64,000 nt of DNA from Promethearchaeota archaeon. Lineage in GTDB: Archaea > Asgardarchaeota > Lokiarchaeia > Sigyniarchaeales > SOKP01. The DNA lies in the NCBI GenBank assembly GCA_030606485.1, contig JAUWGH010000002.1, positions 409,767 to 473,766 on the forward strand, read 5' to 3'. How positions within the stretch are numbered: the stretch's first letter is position 1; every line of letters begins with the position of its first letter. The position numbers and the translations under genes are program-made. The notes under the pieces were generated by a model. That model ran no database searches. It saw only the letters and a list, made by a program, of their open reading frames with translations, and was not told the origin of the DNA. Positions 45,615 to 55,578 of this stretch are shown here, one piece after another.

Positions 45615-45829
45615 AAAATAAGATCAGCAAGTTAGCTAAGGTTAAATTGGATTATGAAGATCTATGAGATATTGCACAAAATTAATTGAGTGAAAAAGAT
45701 ATATTTCTATTGGATATATTATAGGTTAAGATAATAATGAAATGAAGTTTAATTTGTAGAACTCAAATATATCAGTTTTTAATACTATATTATATTAAAG
45801 AAATTTAAAGGAAAATAAATTGAGATGTC

Positions 45830-46789
45830 ATGTTTGTAAGAAGTTTAAATATTAGAGAATTTAGAGGAATTAAAGCTTGTGATAAAGCTTTAAAATTTAG
45901 CAATTTTACAATTTTAATTGGAAAGAATAATGCTGGAAAATCATCAATATTAGAAGCATTGTCCTTATTACCCGACCCAGGTATAAAAGATTATTTCACT
46001 CGACAAAATAAATTAAATAATTTACAAGAACTTCATCAGGGTTCAATTAAAGATCTTATCTATCTTTATGCGGGAACTGCAAATTTACAATTTGGGATTG
46101 AAAAATCAACTGCAATAATTGAAATAAGTGAAGAAGGTTTTCGAACATCTTGGAATAACAAATCAACTTCCACGGGTGCAGCAATCTCAAATATGTATGA
46201 ATTGCCTCATAATAAATTATCCGAAATGGTTCTATTCGTTCCCTTTACGACATCTATACTGAGTGATTTAGAGGATAGAATGAGGTCTCTTAAGGAATTA
46301 ATAATGAAAAAAGGATATCATATTGAACTTGCAAACTTTCTTAATGAATGTGTTAATGATGTCTATAGCGAGCTTGTTTTCCTCGAGCCTATTAGTTTAA
46401 GAAAAGTATATCCTGATAACAAAGTGTATCTCAAATTGAAAGATCTTGGAACAGGAGCAGAAAAATTAATAAAAATTATGGCGTTATTTGAAGTATTATC
46501 TCCTAAGCTTATAATAATTGATGATTTTGAAACAGGTTTTCATCCCACAATGATAAAATTATTTCTAAAATGGTTAAAAAAAAAAAAATGGCAGACAATA
46601 ATTTCAACCCATAGTATAGATGTGTTGTATCACTTGGTTGATATTAAGCCAATAGATACTAGTATTCTCCAATTAAATAAATCGAATGAGGATATCTTAA
46701 GTCATGAAGTTTTAACTTTAGATGAGCTAGAAGATTTATTAGACGCAAACACAGACCCACGCTTATTATTAGATGCACTTCGATTATGA
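45830..46789 (+). CDS. OLD/RecF-like ABC-type ATPase
   Basis: A 319-residue AAA_21-type ATPase. It opens RSLNIREFRGI as RecF/OLD proteins do; Walker A is GKNNAGKSS (31-39), the signature is LGTGAEKLIKI (206-216), Walker B is LIIIDDFETGFHP (228-239), and the H-loop is STHSID (His261). The catalytic Glu after Walker B is replaced by Asp232, which may slow hydrolysis. The chain is compact, with only a short insert between the halves and no long coiled coil. Nine bases separate it from a second gene, so they form a pair like the ATPase/TOPRIM pairs of OLD, PARIS and related defence systems. Confidence 0.8.
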   Translation: MFVRSLNIREFRGIKACDKALKFSNFTILIGKNNAGKSSILEALSLLPDPGIKDYFTRQNKLNNLQELHQGSIKDLIYLYAGTANLQFGIEKSTAIIEISEEGFRTSWNNKSTSTGAAISNMYELPHNKLSEMVLFVPFTTSILSDLEDRMRSLKELIMKKGYHIELANFLNECVNDVYSELVFLEPISLRKVYPDNKVYLKLKDLGTGAEKLIKIMALFEVLSPKLIIIDDFETGFHPTMIKLFLKWLKKKKWQTIISTHSIDVLYHLVDIKPIDTSILQLNKSNEDILSHEVLTLDELEDLLDANTDPRLLLDALRL

Positions 46790-46798
46790 ATTTTCGAT

Positions 46799-47443
46799 GT
46801 GATTTTAATGAGATTAGTGGACAATTTGAAAGGAATTGAATCTTACTATTTAGTAATTTCTGGTAATGGAACATTTCCAGAGAAGGTTATATTAAAAAAT
46901 CTTTGTAGGAAATATAATGGACATGACAAAGCTATATTTTATATAAGCACACCAATTAAGAAACAAACGGGATTGAATGCTCTTAATGCTATACAATTAT
47001 ATACTAAAAAATTTCAGATAAATTCTATAATTTTCATTGTAGATGGGGAACACATTAAGCAGAATGCTAGGATCGAGATTAAGAAGCATTTAAAATCTAA
47101 AGGAATAGGGATTAATGAAGTTATACCCCTCCAAGGAGCATTCTTAATAAAATGTAAATCAGGACCAGATGACATCATTCTATTTTGCATCACATTAGGA
47201 CCAGAAGTTTTCATTGAAGAGGAAGTTGCTGAATTGATTGAACTCAAATTGGGTGTAAAAATTGACCTCTCACGAAAAAGAGAACCCAATGGGAGAAAAA
47301 CTATTAAAAATCAGATAAAACAAGTTTTAAGGGAAAAGGGGAAAACTATTGAAGAGTTAGTAAATAACACTGGAAAAACTAAACTTGAACAAACATTTCC
47401 CAACATATGTGCAGTTCTTAAAAAAATAGAAGAAGAGCAGTAA
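46799..47443 (+). CDS. small partner of the OLD-like ATPase, possibly TOPRIM-like
   Basis: About 214 residues. The first half alternates strands and helices in a TOPRIM-like way: YYLVISGNGTFPEKVILKNL (a possible first acidic site), then NSIIFIVDGEH with an acidic DGE end of a strand. The later half is helical and basic, with LSRKREPNGRKTIKNQI. The match is loose and the first Glu of true TOPRIM is not clearly in place. The start is GTG at 46799, or ATG 46808 as an alternative. Nine bases follow the ATPase stop, so they work together. DUF4435-like (PARIS AriB) or DUF4276-like families should be considered. Confidence 0.55.
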   Translation: MILMRLVDNLKGIESYYLVISGNGTFPEKVILKNLCRKYNGHDKAIFYISTPIKKQTGLNALNAIQLYTKKFQINSIIFIVDGEHIKQNARIEIKKHLKSKGIGINEVIPLQGAFLIKCKSGPDDIILFCITLGPEVFIEEEVAELIELKLGVKIDLSRKREPNGRKTIKNQIKQVLREKGKTIEELVNNTGKTKLEQTFPNICAVLKKIEEEQ

Positions 47444-47613
47444 AAATTTTCTTTAACATTTTTCACTAAATTTTCATGAAAACCAGACTTTGAATTTACC
47501 ATTCCAAAAGTAATCGGCATTCAAGAAAGAAGAGTTCCTAATAATTTCAATAATCCTCAAATATAAATTAAATATTAAATTTCATATCTTAATCAATTAT
47601 AGGGAATTTCAAA

Positions 47614-49050
47614 ATGTCTTTTATCAAATCTAAAGTAATAGAAACTATTTTTGGAGTAATTGTTGGAAATAGAGATGTATTCCCCGATCAATTAGTAATG
47701 GAGGGAAGAAAGGAAATTTTAGAAGTATTAAACGAATTAAAATATAAATATGTGGTTTTAAATGAGGAAGATACTCAGTTTGGTGCAGTAGAGACATATA
47801 AAGATGCAATAAAATGTGGTAAATTATTCAGAGAACATGCTGATGAAATTGTGGGGATAATAATCGTACTAAGCAATTTTGGCAATGAAAGGGGAATTGC
47901 AAATTCTATAAAGATAGCGAATCTGAATGTTCCGATCTTAATTCAAGCCTCATCTGATGATATAAACCAAATGGATCGAAAATTTAGAAGAGATGCTTTT
48001 TGTGGAAAAATTTCGGTCTGCAATAACCTATATCAATATGCAATTCCTTTTACTTTAACTAAATCTCACACATGTCCAATTAATTCAAAAGATTTCAAGA
48101 ATGATATTATAAAGTTTGAAGCAATCTGTAGAATCGTTTATAAAGTAAAAAATGCGAGATTGGGACAAATTGGAACAAGACCAGCGGCTTTCAATACGGT
48201 TCGATATAGTGAAAAGATTTTAGAAAAAAATGGAATTTCCGTAGAACCGATAGATTTATCAGAAATTCTGGCTGCAATAAATACCTTAAGCAATGATGAT
48301 ATATATGTAAAAGAGACAGTGGAATATATAAAAAACTATACAGAAACTAAGATATTCCCTGAAGAAGGTATAATAAAATTAGCCAAATTAACTGTAGTTA
48401 TAAAAAATTGGGTAGAGGAGAATGATTTAGATGGTTTTGCATTTCAATGTTGGCCTAGCATTCAAGATAATTTTGGGATTGTGCCTTGTGCAGTATTAAG
48501 TATGTTTAGTGAAGGATTAATACCAGGAGCATGTGAAGTAGACATTTCTGGTTTAATAGGAATGCTTATATTACAATTAGCTTCGGGAAGCCCTTCAGCA
48601 ATACTGGATTGGAATAATAATTATAAATATGAAGAAGATAAAATGGTAACATTTCATTGTTCAAATCTACCGAGATCATTTTTAAAAGAAGCAGAAATTA
48701 CAACTCATCCAATTATTTCTGATGGAAAAGGTGCAGAAAAATCATTCGGCGCTATACAAGGTAGAATTCCTGCTGAATCTTGTACTTTTCTTAGAATTGA
48801 AACCGATGACATCAATGGAAAAATAAAAGGAATATTAGGTGAGGGAAGATATACCGAAGATCCTCTACAAACTTTCGGTGGTTATGGCGTTCTTCAAATT
48901 TTACATTTACAGAAATTATTAAAGAAATTATGTAAGAATGGATTTGCCCATCATGTTGCAGCTACTTTAAATAAAGTAGGGGATATAGTATATGAAGCGT
49001 TAACAACATATTTAGGATGGGATATTGATTATCATACCGGAAATCTGTAA
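47614..49050 (+). CDS. L-fucose/L-arabinose isomerase-family protein
   Basis: A 478-residue protein of the FucI/AraA fold group. It shows VPILIQASSDD, GRIPAESCTFLRI and, from about residue 270, the isomerase C-terminal pattern FAFQCWPSIQDNFG, GACEVDISGLIGML, MVTFHCSNLP and HHVAATL. Metal-ligand Glu and Asp candidates are in CEVDISG and the late His in HCS. Archaeal homologues of this size are often annotated as sugar isomerases of unknown substrate. It stands between the ATPase pair and the convergent DNA methyltransferase (5 bases between stops) and seems unrelated to either. Confidence 0.78.
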   Translation: MSFIKSKVIETIFGVIVGNRDVFPDQLVMEGRKEILEVLNELKYKYVVLNEEDTQFGAVETYKDAIKCGKLFREHADEIVGIIIVLSNFGNERGIANSIKIANLNVPILIQASSDDINQMDRKFRRDAFCGKISVCNNLYQYAIPFTLTKSHTCPINSKDFKNDIIKFEAICRIVYKVKNARLGQIGTRPAAFNTVRYSEKILEKNGISVEPIDLSEILAAINTLSNDDIYVKETVEYIKNYTETKIFPEEGIIKLAKLTVVIKNWVEENDLDGFAFQCWPSIQDNFGIVPCAVLSMFSEGLIPGACEVDISGLIGMLILQLASGSPSAILDWNNNYKYEEDKMVTFHCSNLPRSFLKEAEITTHPIISDGKGAEKSFGAIQGRIPAESCTFLRIETDDINGKIKGILGEGRYTEDPLQTFGGYGVLQILHLQKLLKKLCKNGFAHHVAATLNKVGDIVYEALTTYLGWDIDYHTGNL

Positions 49051-49055
49051 TTTTT

Positions 49056-50138
49056 TCATTTTCCTCTTAGGATTTCTATCGTTTTATTAAAGAATCCTGA
49101 ATTAAAAACTTTCAAAGTCTTTTCATTTTTTATAGCCAACAATTCTATTGGATAATAATCATTATCTCTGGAATTTCTAACTCTTTGTTTTAAAAATTTT
49201 TGTATGGCAATTGAGATAGCATATTTTGAATTATCACATCCAATCCATTTACGATTTAACTTCTCTGCCACATGTAAAGTTGTTCCAGAACCGCAAAAAA
49301 AATCTGCAATTAAATCACCCTCATTACTCCCTATCTGAATTAATCGCTCTAATAACATTGGATGTTTTTGAGTAGGATATCCAGTCCATTCTGAAGAAGC
49401 TGGTTGAATACATGGTATCCGCCAAACATCATCGGCTTTTTTATCATGAACAATTCTGTATTTTACATGACCATTTTCATCCTTTACATTCTTTAAGACA
49501 CCATTTACCGATTCTCGCATTAATTGTTTTACAGGTTTATCTCTAAGAATGCGGAATTCATTAAAAGTATAAGATTTTCCTTTAGAATAAATTAAAATAT
49601 TATCATGAGCTCTTGGAAGATTTTTCTTTCCAGCTGAATATTTATTGTAGTAATACCATATAATTTCATTAACAAATCTATCCTTTCCGAAAATTTCATC
49701 CAATATTGCTCTTATGTAATGTGAAACGTGCCAATCTAAATGAATAATAATAAGACCATTACTTGTTAAAAGTTCTTTCATTAAAATTAAACGTTCATAC
49801 ATCATTTGGAGATATATGTCTAAATTCTTTCCCCAATTATCTTTATACCCAAATTCCTTAAGTATATTTCCATCCATCCGAATTTTTAAAATATAATCAG
49901 AACCCGTTGCAAAGGGAGGATCAATATAAATTAAATTAATTTTATCTGTAAATTTTGAGAGTAAATAGAAAATTACAAGCTTATTATCCCCCCAAAAAAG
50001 TTTATTAGACCAGACATTAATCATTTCACCGGAAGAATTAATTGGTCTAATTAACTTTACTCTCTCGAAGGTTATGCTATTATCCTTTAATTCATTAACG
50101 TCTAAATCTTTTTTATTAGTCCAAGAGAGTCTAACCAT
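49056..50138 (-). CDS. beta-class site-specific DNA methyltransferase (N6-adenine or N4-cytosine)
   Basis: A 360-residue MTase. The catalytic motif IV is IYIDPPFATGSD (DPPF at 73-76) and comes before the SAM-binding motif I, IADFFCGSGTT (278-287), which is the beta order used by type III Mod and solitary amino-methyltransferases. Between them are a SAM-region NKYSAGKKNLPRAHDNILIY and WTGYPTQKH, typical of the target-recognition side. No restriction endonuclease or Res helicase is adjacent. Instead an 1180-residue unrecognised gene lies 50 bases upstream on the same strand. It could be a maintenance MTase, part of a new modification system, or phage-derived. Base specificity cannot be read. 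Confidence 0.88.
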   Translation of the reverse strand: MVRLSWTNKKDLDVNELKDNSITFERVKLIRPINSSGEMINVWSNKLFWGDNKLVIFYLLSKFTDKINLIYIDPPFATGSDYILKIRMDGNILKEFGYKDNWGKNLDIYLQMMYERLILMKELLTSNGLIIIHLDWHVSHYIRAILDEIFGKDRFVNEIIWYYYNKYSAGKKNLPRAHDNILIYSKGKSYTFNEFRILRDKPVKQLMRESVNGVLKNVKDENGHVKYRIVHDKKADDVWRIPCIQPASSEWTGYPTQKHPMLLERLIQIGSNEGDLIADFFCGSGTTLHVAEKLNRKWIGCDNSKYAISIAIQKFLKQRVRNSRDNDYYPIELLAIKNEKTLKVFNSGFFNKTIEILRGK

Positions 50139-50188
50139 TTTATTATTCCTAAATAGTAGATAATATTTTCAAAAATTTGCATTTGAAT

Positions 50189-53100
50189 CTAATAATTATA
50201 AGAGCCTTGATTTTCAGGATAAATAAACTCGAATTTATTAGTGAGTGATTTATGATTAAGCCATTTTTTTATGTTTTTATCCCAGAGATGACAATCCAAT
50301 GGATTCGGATGTTTGAATTTATCAAATAAATTATTAACAAAAAGATCTCCTTTAACTAAATCAAAAAATAAAAGATAATGTTCTATTTTAAAATAATTGA
50401 ATAATTGAGTAATAATTTTCTTAAAATGATTGAAAGCGGAATCTGGTAAATAAAATTTCAAAAATAATCCATTTTCAAATTTAATCATTTTATCTTCTTC
50501 TTTAAAATAATATTCCCCCTCTATTTCATAAATGAATCCATAATTAAGGAAATTAAAAATCTTAATAATTATTTCGATTTGTTCGCGTGTCAAATCTGGA
50601 ACAATTGCATAAAATTTAAATTTAAGACCCGTATTTTCTCTAAGTTTTATTTGGGGAAAAATTAATTTTTTATTAATCAAATCTTTAATGTTATTTAATC
50701 TGGATTTATGTCTTAATTTTATCATATCCAAAAAATTTTGACCATTTAAATCTATGATATTTTGAAAATCTTGGTCGAATTTTCCTTTAATATTTTTTTC
50801 ATCTCTTTCAGAAACATTAAAAACTTTACAATCTATAGAAGGATCAAAATTTTTATCAAATAATATTTTTTGAACAAATATTTCAAAAGTTTGGTATCCA
50901 AAATAAAAGCCATCAGGGCTAATATTAAAATTAAAATTCAAAATTGGAATGATTTTTTTAACTGAAAATGATAAATATTCATCAATTTCTCTTTTACTTT
51001 TTAAAACCCAGTTCAAATATGAGAAATTAGGATTTTTGGAAGGAAATATATATTTAAAAAGATAAGAATTTGCACTTTCCAATGAACAAGTGTATTTTAT
51101 GCTCTTGAATCCTAATGGAAATAGCATCTTCCATTCAATTTCATTAGGAATACTTGGTTTTATGTATAAGTAAAAATTTTCTAAACCGAATTTTTGATAC
51201 GAAGGAATAAGTTTAATATTTTCAATATTTTTTGAATGTTTAATAATGTTTGAAAGATCATCACTTTTTACAAGTTTTTCTTCAAGATTATTGTGTAAAT
51301 CTTCAATTTCTTGAGAGATTTCTAAATTTAATGTTATTTCTTTTTTTAATTTTAGATTTTTTGAATAAGTTTCAAAAGAAATTTTTTTAACCAAATCAGT
51401 GTTAAAATTAGTGAGTTCTATACTCTCTTCCTTATGATATGAAGATATTTTGCGATCTTTAATAAGAGAGATACTAAATTTTGATAATTCATCAAAAAAA
51501 TCTTTACTATAAAAGAAATCATTATTTTCAACATCAAAGAAATTTTCTAAGCTGAAAATTGAAATTATGTATGAATCAATAAATTGTTTAAAGAGAATGA
51601 GATCATGATTAAATAATTTGTAAATTAGACCCAATAAATTTATTTTTTCATTGTCATTTAACTCAATACAATATAAATATAGAAAAGTGTATTTTTCCCC
51701 GGAAATTAGGTCAATGCTTCTATTTATGACTACTCTTGGAAAAATATCCTTAAGAGAATTAATCTTTTTTTCTGTTGTTACAGAATCCTTTATTAATAAA
51801 GTATAAAAAATTGGGCAGATTTTTCTGGCAGAAATGGAAGTAATTAAAAATGGAACTGCTCCTGGAGGGTCAGATTGAACAGTTTGAGTTAATCTCGCAT
51901 CAATATCTTGAAAAGTAATTTTTTTTAATCTATACTCCTTTAGGATTTTTTGGATTTTTTGAAATTTTGTAGTATAAATATTTTCTGCTAATTCTTTTTT
52001 TGTTAAAATGGCTTCAATCACTTTTAAATTAAATATTTTCAGATTCTCTGATGTTTTAAGTAATTGTAAAAAGTTTTCATATTCACTCTTCTCATGCAGA
52101 AAATTAGAATTGTTCATAAAATACACTGAAAATAAGTTAAATAAATTCTTCTTGAACTGAGAGTAATTATATTCAATATTTTCATCAAACTTTGGACCGA
52201 TTCCGTTTTGTTCAATGAAATCAAATAGCATAATTTCATTTTTTAGTTCTGGGTGAGTTTTTAGAATTTTTTCTGTGAGATCTATTAATTTTAAAAAGAA
52301 AGAAATTTGTTCCTTAATATAAAAAAATCCGAAATTTTTATTTGAATCGATTAATGTGAGGAATTTTCGTTTTAATTCCGGGTCTTCGTAAAAAATATTC
52401 AAAATCTTTTTTAAATCCTTAATAATATTTTTTTGAGTTAATAAATAACTAAATACATCACTTTTCACTTTCTGTAATTGCTTCCATTTTTCCTCAAAAC
52501 TAAAACCAGTTGTTGCAAACCATCTAATCCTATTGAGGAGTATAATATCAAATAGATCCATAACCTTTTCTTCTTTAGAAGTGTATTTTAAAGAAGGAGA
52601 AAATATTAAATGTTCGTTAAAATCCTTATCTCCTCTCAGTAATAACTTTTTATTCAAAATATTTTTTTTAAAGTAATTTAGGTTTAGGAAATTTTCATGG
52701 AAAACAAATTTTAACAAAAAAAATTTCTTGATAATTCCATAATTAATTAAGGTTTTAAAAAATTTTTTTAAATCATCAATATATTTCATAGGGATTACAA
52801 AAATTCCTGTAACTTCAACCCCAAACTTTGATTCTTGAGTTCTATTTACCCAATAAAATGGTAAATGTTGTAGAATTTTTTGTACCTTATAATTTCCAAG
52901 TTGAGGGTTAAAAAATATATAACAATAAACCATATTACAAAAATAATACTGCCAATTAATTTGATAATTTGGGGAAATCACATTTTGAGGTAAAAAAGTC
53001 TTAAAATACCGATTAAATTTCTTTGGAGTAAAAGAGGTATTAATTTTTTGCTCTAATTTTAATTTTTTAAACATATTTTCAAAATCCGCTCTTCTCGTAT

Positions 53101-53731
53101 AGCGTTTTGTTATTTGAAAAATACCGTATATTAATGAAAAGAATTCTAATTCATCTTCATTCTCAAAATAACCTTGTATTATGTTTTGTGTCATAATATC
53201 GCGAAATAGATTATATTCCACATCGAGATTCAAAAAAAGAGATGAATGTTTATGAATGTAATCAAATAGATTTTTTAAATTTTTTATTATAAAATCGCCA
53301 AATCTAAATTTCCACCATGCATATAAAGGATCTGTTTTGAAGTAATTTTCCCATTCATTAAAATTCGGAAGTCTATTTAATAGATCTGAAACCTTTACTA
53401 ACACTATCGTTTTTAACAATGAATAATTCTGTAAAGGGATTGGTATAAAAAGGTAAAATGACTCTCGTAGGAGAATAAATTTTATTATTTTCTGCATATC
53501 TGAATGGATCTGCAGAGTAATTTTTTTATTTTGTTTGGAAGTTCTTTTAACACCAAAATCAAACCTTTCATTTTCAAAATTTGCTAAGTAATCAATTTTT
53601 GAAATAAAAACTTTTTGAGGGTGAATTGATGGTTTTCTTTTTAGATATTCTTCTAATTCTTCCAAACAATAATTAAACCAATATTCTACATTGTCGGGAG
53701 AAATCGTATTTTTAATAAATTCTTCTAGCAT
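50189..53731 (-). CDS. unrecognised 1180-residue protein in an operon with a DNA methyltransferase
   Basis: A very large soluble protein, rich in Phe, Tyr, Asn, Ile and Lys, with no signal peptide, no transmembrane helix and no cysteine clusters. I see no Walker A, no helicase motif, and no clear nuclease motif. Structured-looking parts include VEVTGIFVIPMKYID near 300, a wHTH-like ITFQDIDARLTQTV with PPGAVPFLITSISARKI near 610-640, PEIEWK-like strands near 860, and a C-terminal FKFYAIVPDLTREQIEII with HYLLFFDLVKGDLF (about 1080-1150). It sits 40 bases after a GNAT gene and 50 bases before the methyltransferase. It may be a target-recognition or effector partner; function unknown. Confidence 0.6.
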   Translation of the reverse strand: MLEEFIKNTISPDNVEYWFNYCLEELEEYLKRKPSIHPQKVFISKIDYLANFENERFDFGVKRTSKQNKKITLQIHSDMQKIIKFILLRESFYLFIPIPLQNYSLLKTIVLVKVSDLLNRLPNFNEWENYFKTDPLYAWWKFRFGDFIIKNLKNLFDYIHKHSSLFLNLDVEYNLFRDIMTQNIIQGYFENEDELEFFSLIYGIFQITKRYTRRADFENMFKKLKLEQKINTSFTPKKFNRYFKTFLPQNVISPNYQINWQYYFCNMVYCYIFFNPQLGNYKVQKILQHLPFYWVNRTQESKFGVEVTGIFVIPMKYIDDLKKFFKTLINYGIIKKFFLLKFVFHENFLNLNYFKKNILNKKLLLRGDKDFNEHLIFSPSLKYTSKEEKVMDLFDIILLNRIRWFATTGFSFEEKWKQLQKVKSDVFSYLLTQKNIIKDLKKILNIFYEDPELKRKFLTLIDSNKNFGFFYIKEQISFFLKLIDLTEKILKTHPELKNEIMLFDFIEQNGIGPKFDENIEYNYSQFKKNLFNLFSVYFMNNSNFLHEKSEYENFLQLLKTSENLKIFNLKVIEAILTKKELAENIYTTKFQKIQKILKEYRLKKITFQDIDARLTQTVQSDPPGAVPFLITSISARKICPIFYTLLIKDSVTTEKKINSLKDIFPRVVINRSIDLISGEKYTFLYLYCIELNDNEKINLLGLIYKLFNHDLILFKQFIDSYIISIFSLENFFDVENNDFFYSKDFFDELSKFSISLIKDRKISSYHKEESIELTNFNTDLVKKISFETYSKNLKLKKEITLNLEISQEIEDLHNNLEEKLVKSDDLSNIIKHSKNIENIKLIPSYQKFGLENFYLYIKPSIPNEIEWKMLFPLGFKSIKYTCSLESANSYLFKYIFPSKNPNFSYLNWVLKSKREIDEYLSFSVKKIIPILNFNFNISPDGFYFGYQTFEIFVQKILFDKNFDPSIDCKVFNVSERDEKNIKGKFDQDFQNIIDLNGQNFLDMIKLRHKSRLNNIKDLINKKLIFPQIKLRENTGLKFKFYAIVPDLTREQIEIIIKIFNFLNYGFIYEIEGEYYFKEEDKMIKFENGLFLKFYLPDSAFNHFKKIITQLFNYFKIEHYLLFFDLVKGDLFVNNLFDKFKHPNPLDCHLWDKNIKKWLNHKSLTNKFEFIYPENQGSYNY

Positions 53732-53771
53732 ACTATAATATTATAAAACTTAATCTTATTTTTATTTTAAT

Positions 53772-54296
53772 TCATTTTTCTCTTAGGTCTAAATCATAAT
53801 ACTCCAAATCTTCTAAAGTATTACTGACCTTTACAAAATCTTTTACAACACATCTAAATTTAAAATTTAGTTTATTGAGAAGATATTTCATATTTAAATT
53901 TCTTGATAAAGTATTACAAGTAATCCATTCAAAACCTTTATCTTCAATTTGTTTTATTGTTTCTGAAAAAAAATGCGTACCGATTCCTTTTTTTCTATAT
54001 TTACTCTTAATAATCACTCCCATATTAACAGATTTTGGAAATATCGGGTTAAAATCGTTTATTACCGCATATTCACAAATACCAATAATATCTTTCTTAT
54101 AATCTTTATTATTAGAGTAAATTACATTAACATAATATTTCGGATTTTTCAGTTGCTCGAAATAGATGTTTTGGGGTATCTTAACTGCAAATGAATCGGA
54201 GTAATAGTCTTCAAAAAGTTCCCATAACAAATCCCTTAATTCAAATTTTTCTTTATGTTCTAAAGTTTTGAATTTTAATGAATCAATAATTGCCAT
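53772..54296 (-). CDS. GNAT-family N-acetyltransferase
   Basis: A 174-residue GCN5-related acetyltransferase. The acetyl-CoA-binding segment SKYRKKGIGTHFFSETIKQI (about 110-128) carries the RKKGIGT form of the Q/RxxGxG/A motif, followed by WITCNTLSRNLNMKYLLNKLNF, the usual motif B. The N-terminal half is the variable acceptor side (FEDYYSDSF). It is first in a three-gene minus-strand unit with the 1180-residue protein and the DNA methyltransferase. Substrate (protein N-terminus, amine or antibiotic-like small molecule) unknown. Confidence 0.82.
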   Translation of the reverse strand: MAIIDSLKFKTLEHKEKFELRDLLWELFEDYYSDSFAVKIPQNIYFEQLKNPKYYVNVIYSNNKDYKKDIIGICEYAVINDFNPIFPKSVNMGVIIKSKYRKKGIGTHFFSETIKQIEDKGFEWITCNTLSRNLNMKYLLNKLNFKFRCVVKDFVKVSNTLEDLEYYDLDLREK

Positions 54297-54527
54297 TGTA
54301 ATATTCTCATTATAATGAATAAATGAATTCTAAGATATTGTTATTCATTAGATGTATTAAAACCATCTATTTTCAATAATTTTTTCTATATCTTAAGAAT
54401 TTTTAATATTTTAAAGTTTTATTAAGAGTAAGAGTTATAATTTAATTTTTCTTATTAAAAAATTATTTAAATTCCGGTATTATATTCAAGATTAAGTTTA
54501 ATAAAAAAAAAATTTAAACTGATAATT

Positions 54528-55508
54528 ATGGGATTTATTTCTGGATTAAAAGAATTATTAAAAAAAGGAATTTTTGCTTTTATCTTATTATCGTTTATTC
54601 TAGCTTGGTTTCTAATCTTGTTCGGAATAACTTTTATTCCTACTGCAAATTTTCACATTTTTGCAGGGTGGTTTATTGCCATTTTAATTGGATTTAACAT
54701 TGTTTTATTTATTTTTTCATTTTTTAAATCTGTTGATAAAATGGGAACAGCTTTAATAATAATTGCATTTATAATTTCATTACCCTTATTAATTATTTTT
54801 ACTTCAATCGTTGGATTTTTTTTTATATTTTGCTTCTTCGCAAATCTCATTTTAACATCATTTTTTTACTTTAAAGTTTCAATAGACTCCGCTACTAAAG
54901 TAGATGATTATTTATATAAAAAGAAAGGCTCCAGAAAAGTAACACGAACACTAGAATTTTTAATTTTTGGAATTCTTGATTTTTGGTTATTAATAATCAC
55001 AGCTAATTTTTTTGTGAGTTTAAACCCAGCAAGCTTTATCATATTCCAAATTATTTTCTATGTAAATTTAATATTAATAGTCTTTGTAATATTACAACTT
55101 TTATTTACAAAAAAATTCGCTGCATATATCACCTTATTTTTTCTATTATCATTATTTTATATTATTTACATATTTGTTGATATATTAGCTGAATTAATTT
55201 TCACTGGTCTTGGAACCTATACTTGGATTTCATTCTTCATTGATTTAATTCTATTTTTATATATTATTGGGGCGATTTACGACAGAGTTGATTACTTAAA
55301 AGAAAAACTCAAAATATTTAGAGCTGATACGATTGCTTTATTCGTTATAATAATAAAGCTCCTCGTTCAAATTAATGAATTATTGAATTTAGGGGCTCCA
55401 CCAAATGTCGCTGAAGAATTGATGGTGTTATATGTATTTATTGCGTTTAATTTGCTGATTGGAATTTATTCGATTTTTGCTCATAAAGAGGGAAAAACTG
55501 GAAAATAA
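54528..55508 (+). CDS. multi-pass membrane protein, unrecognised
   Basis: A 326-residue, very hydrophobic protein with about nine transmembrane helices, including AFILLSFILAWFLILF and FLIFGILDFWLLIITANFF. Short charged loops such as KSVDKMG and DRVDYLKEKLKIF lie between them. No transporter or enzyme signature is visible. It is preceded by about 230 bases of AT-rich DNA and followed after 70 bases by a small coiled-coil protein on the same strand. Function unknown. Confidence 0.6.
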   Translation: MGFISGLKELLKKGIFAFILLSFILAWFLILFGITFIPTANFHIFAGWFIAILIGFNIVLFIFSFFKSVDKMGTALIIIAFIISLPLLIIFTSIVGFFFIFCFFANLILTSFFYFKVSIDSATKVDDYLYKKKGSRKVTRTLEFLIFGILDFWLLIITANFFVSLNPASFIIFQIIFYVNLILIVFVILQLLFTKKFAAYITLFFLLSLFYIIYIFVDILAELIFTGLGTYTWISFFIDLILFLYIIGAIYDRVDYLKEKLKIFRADTIALFVIIIKLLVQINELLNLGAPPNVAEELMVLYVFIAFNLLIGIYSIFAHKEGKTGK

Positions 55509-55578
55509 TATATTTTATTAATTCACTATTTTTTTATATATCTAATATTTAAATTCTCGGTAGATCACAAAGCTTTGT

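Noticed and set aside
49056-50138. Complete type III restriction-modification system
   Set aside because: The methyltransferase resembles Mod, but no Res helicase-nuclease motif (GxGKT, DEAD) is found in the adjoining 1180-residue protein.
53875-54194. Two overlapping plus-strand frames of 75 and 73 residues
   Set aside because: Both are antisense to the GNAT gene, whose acetyl-CoA motif is clear.
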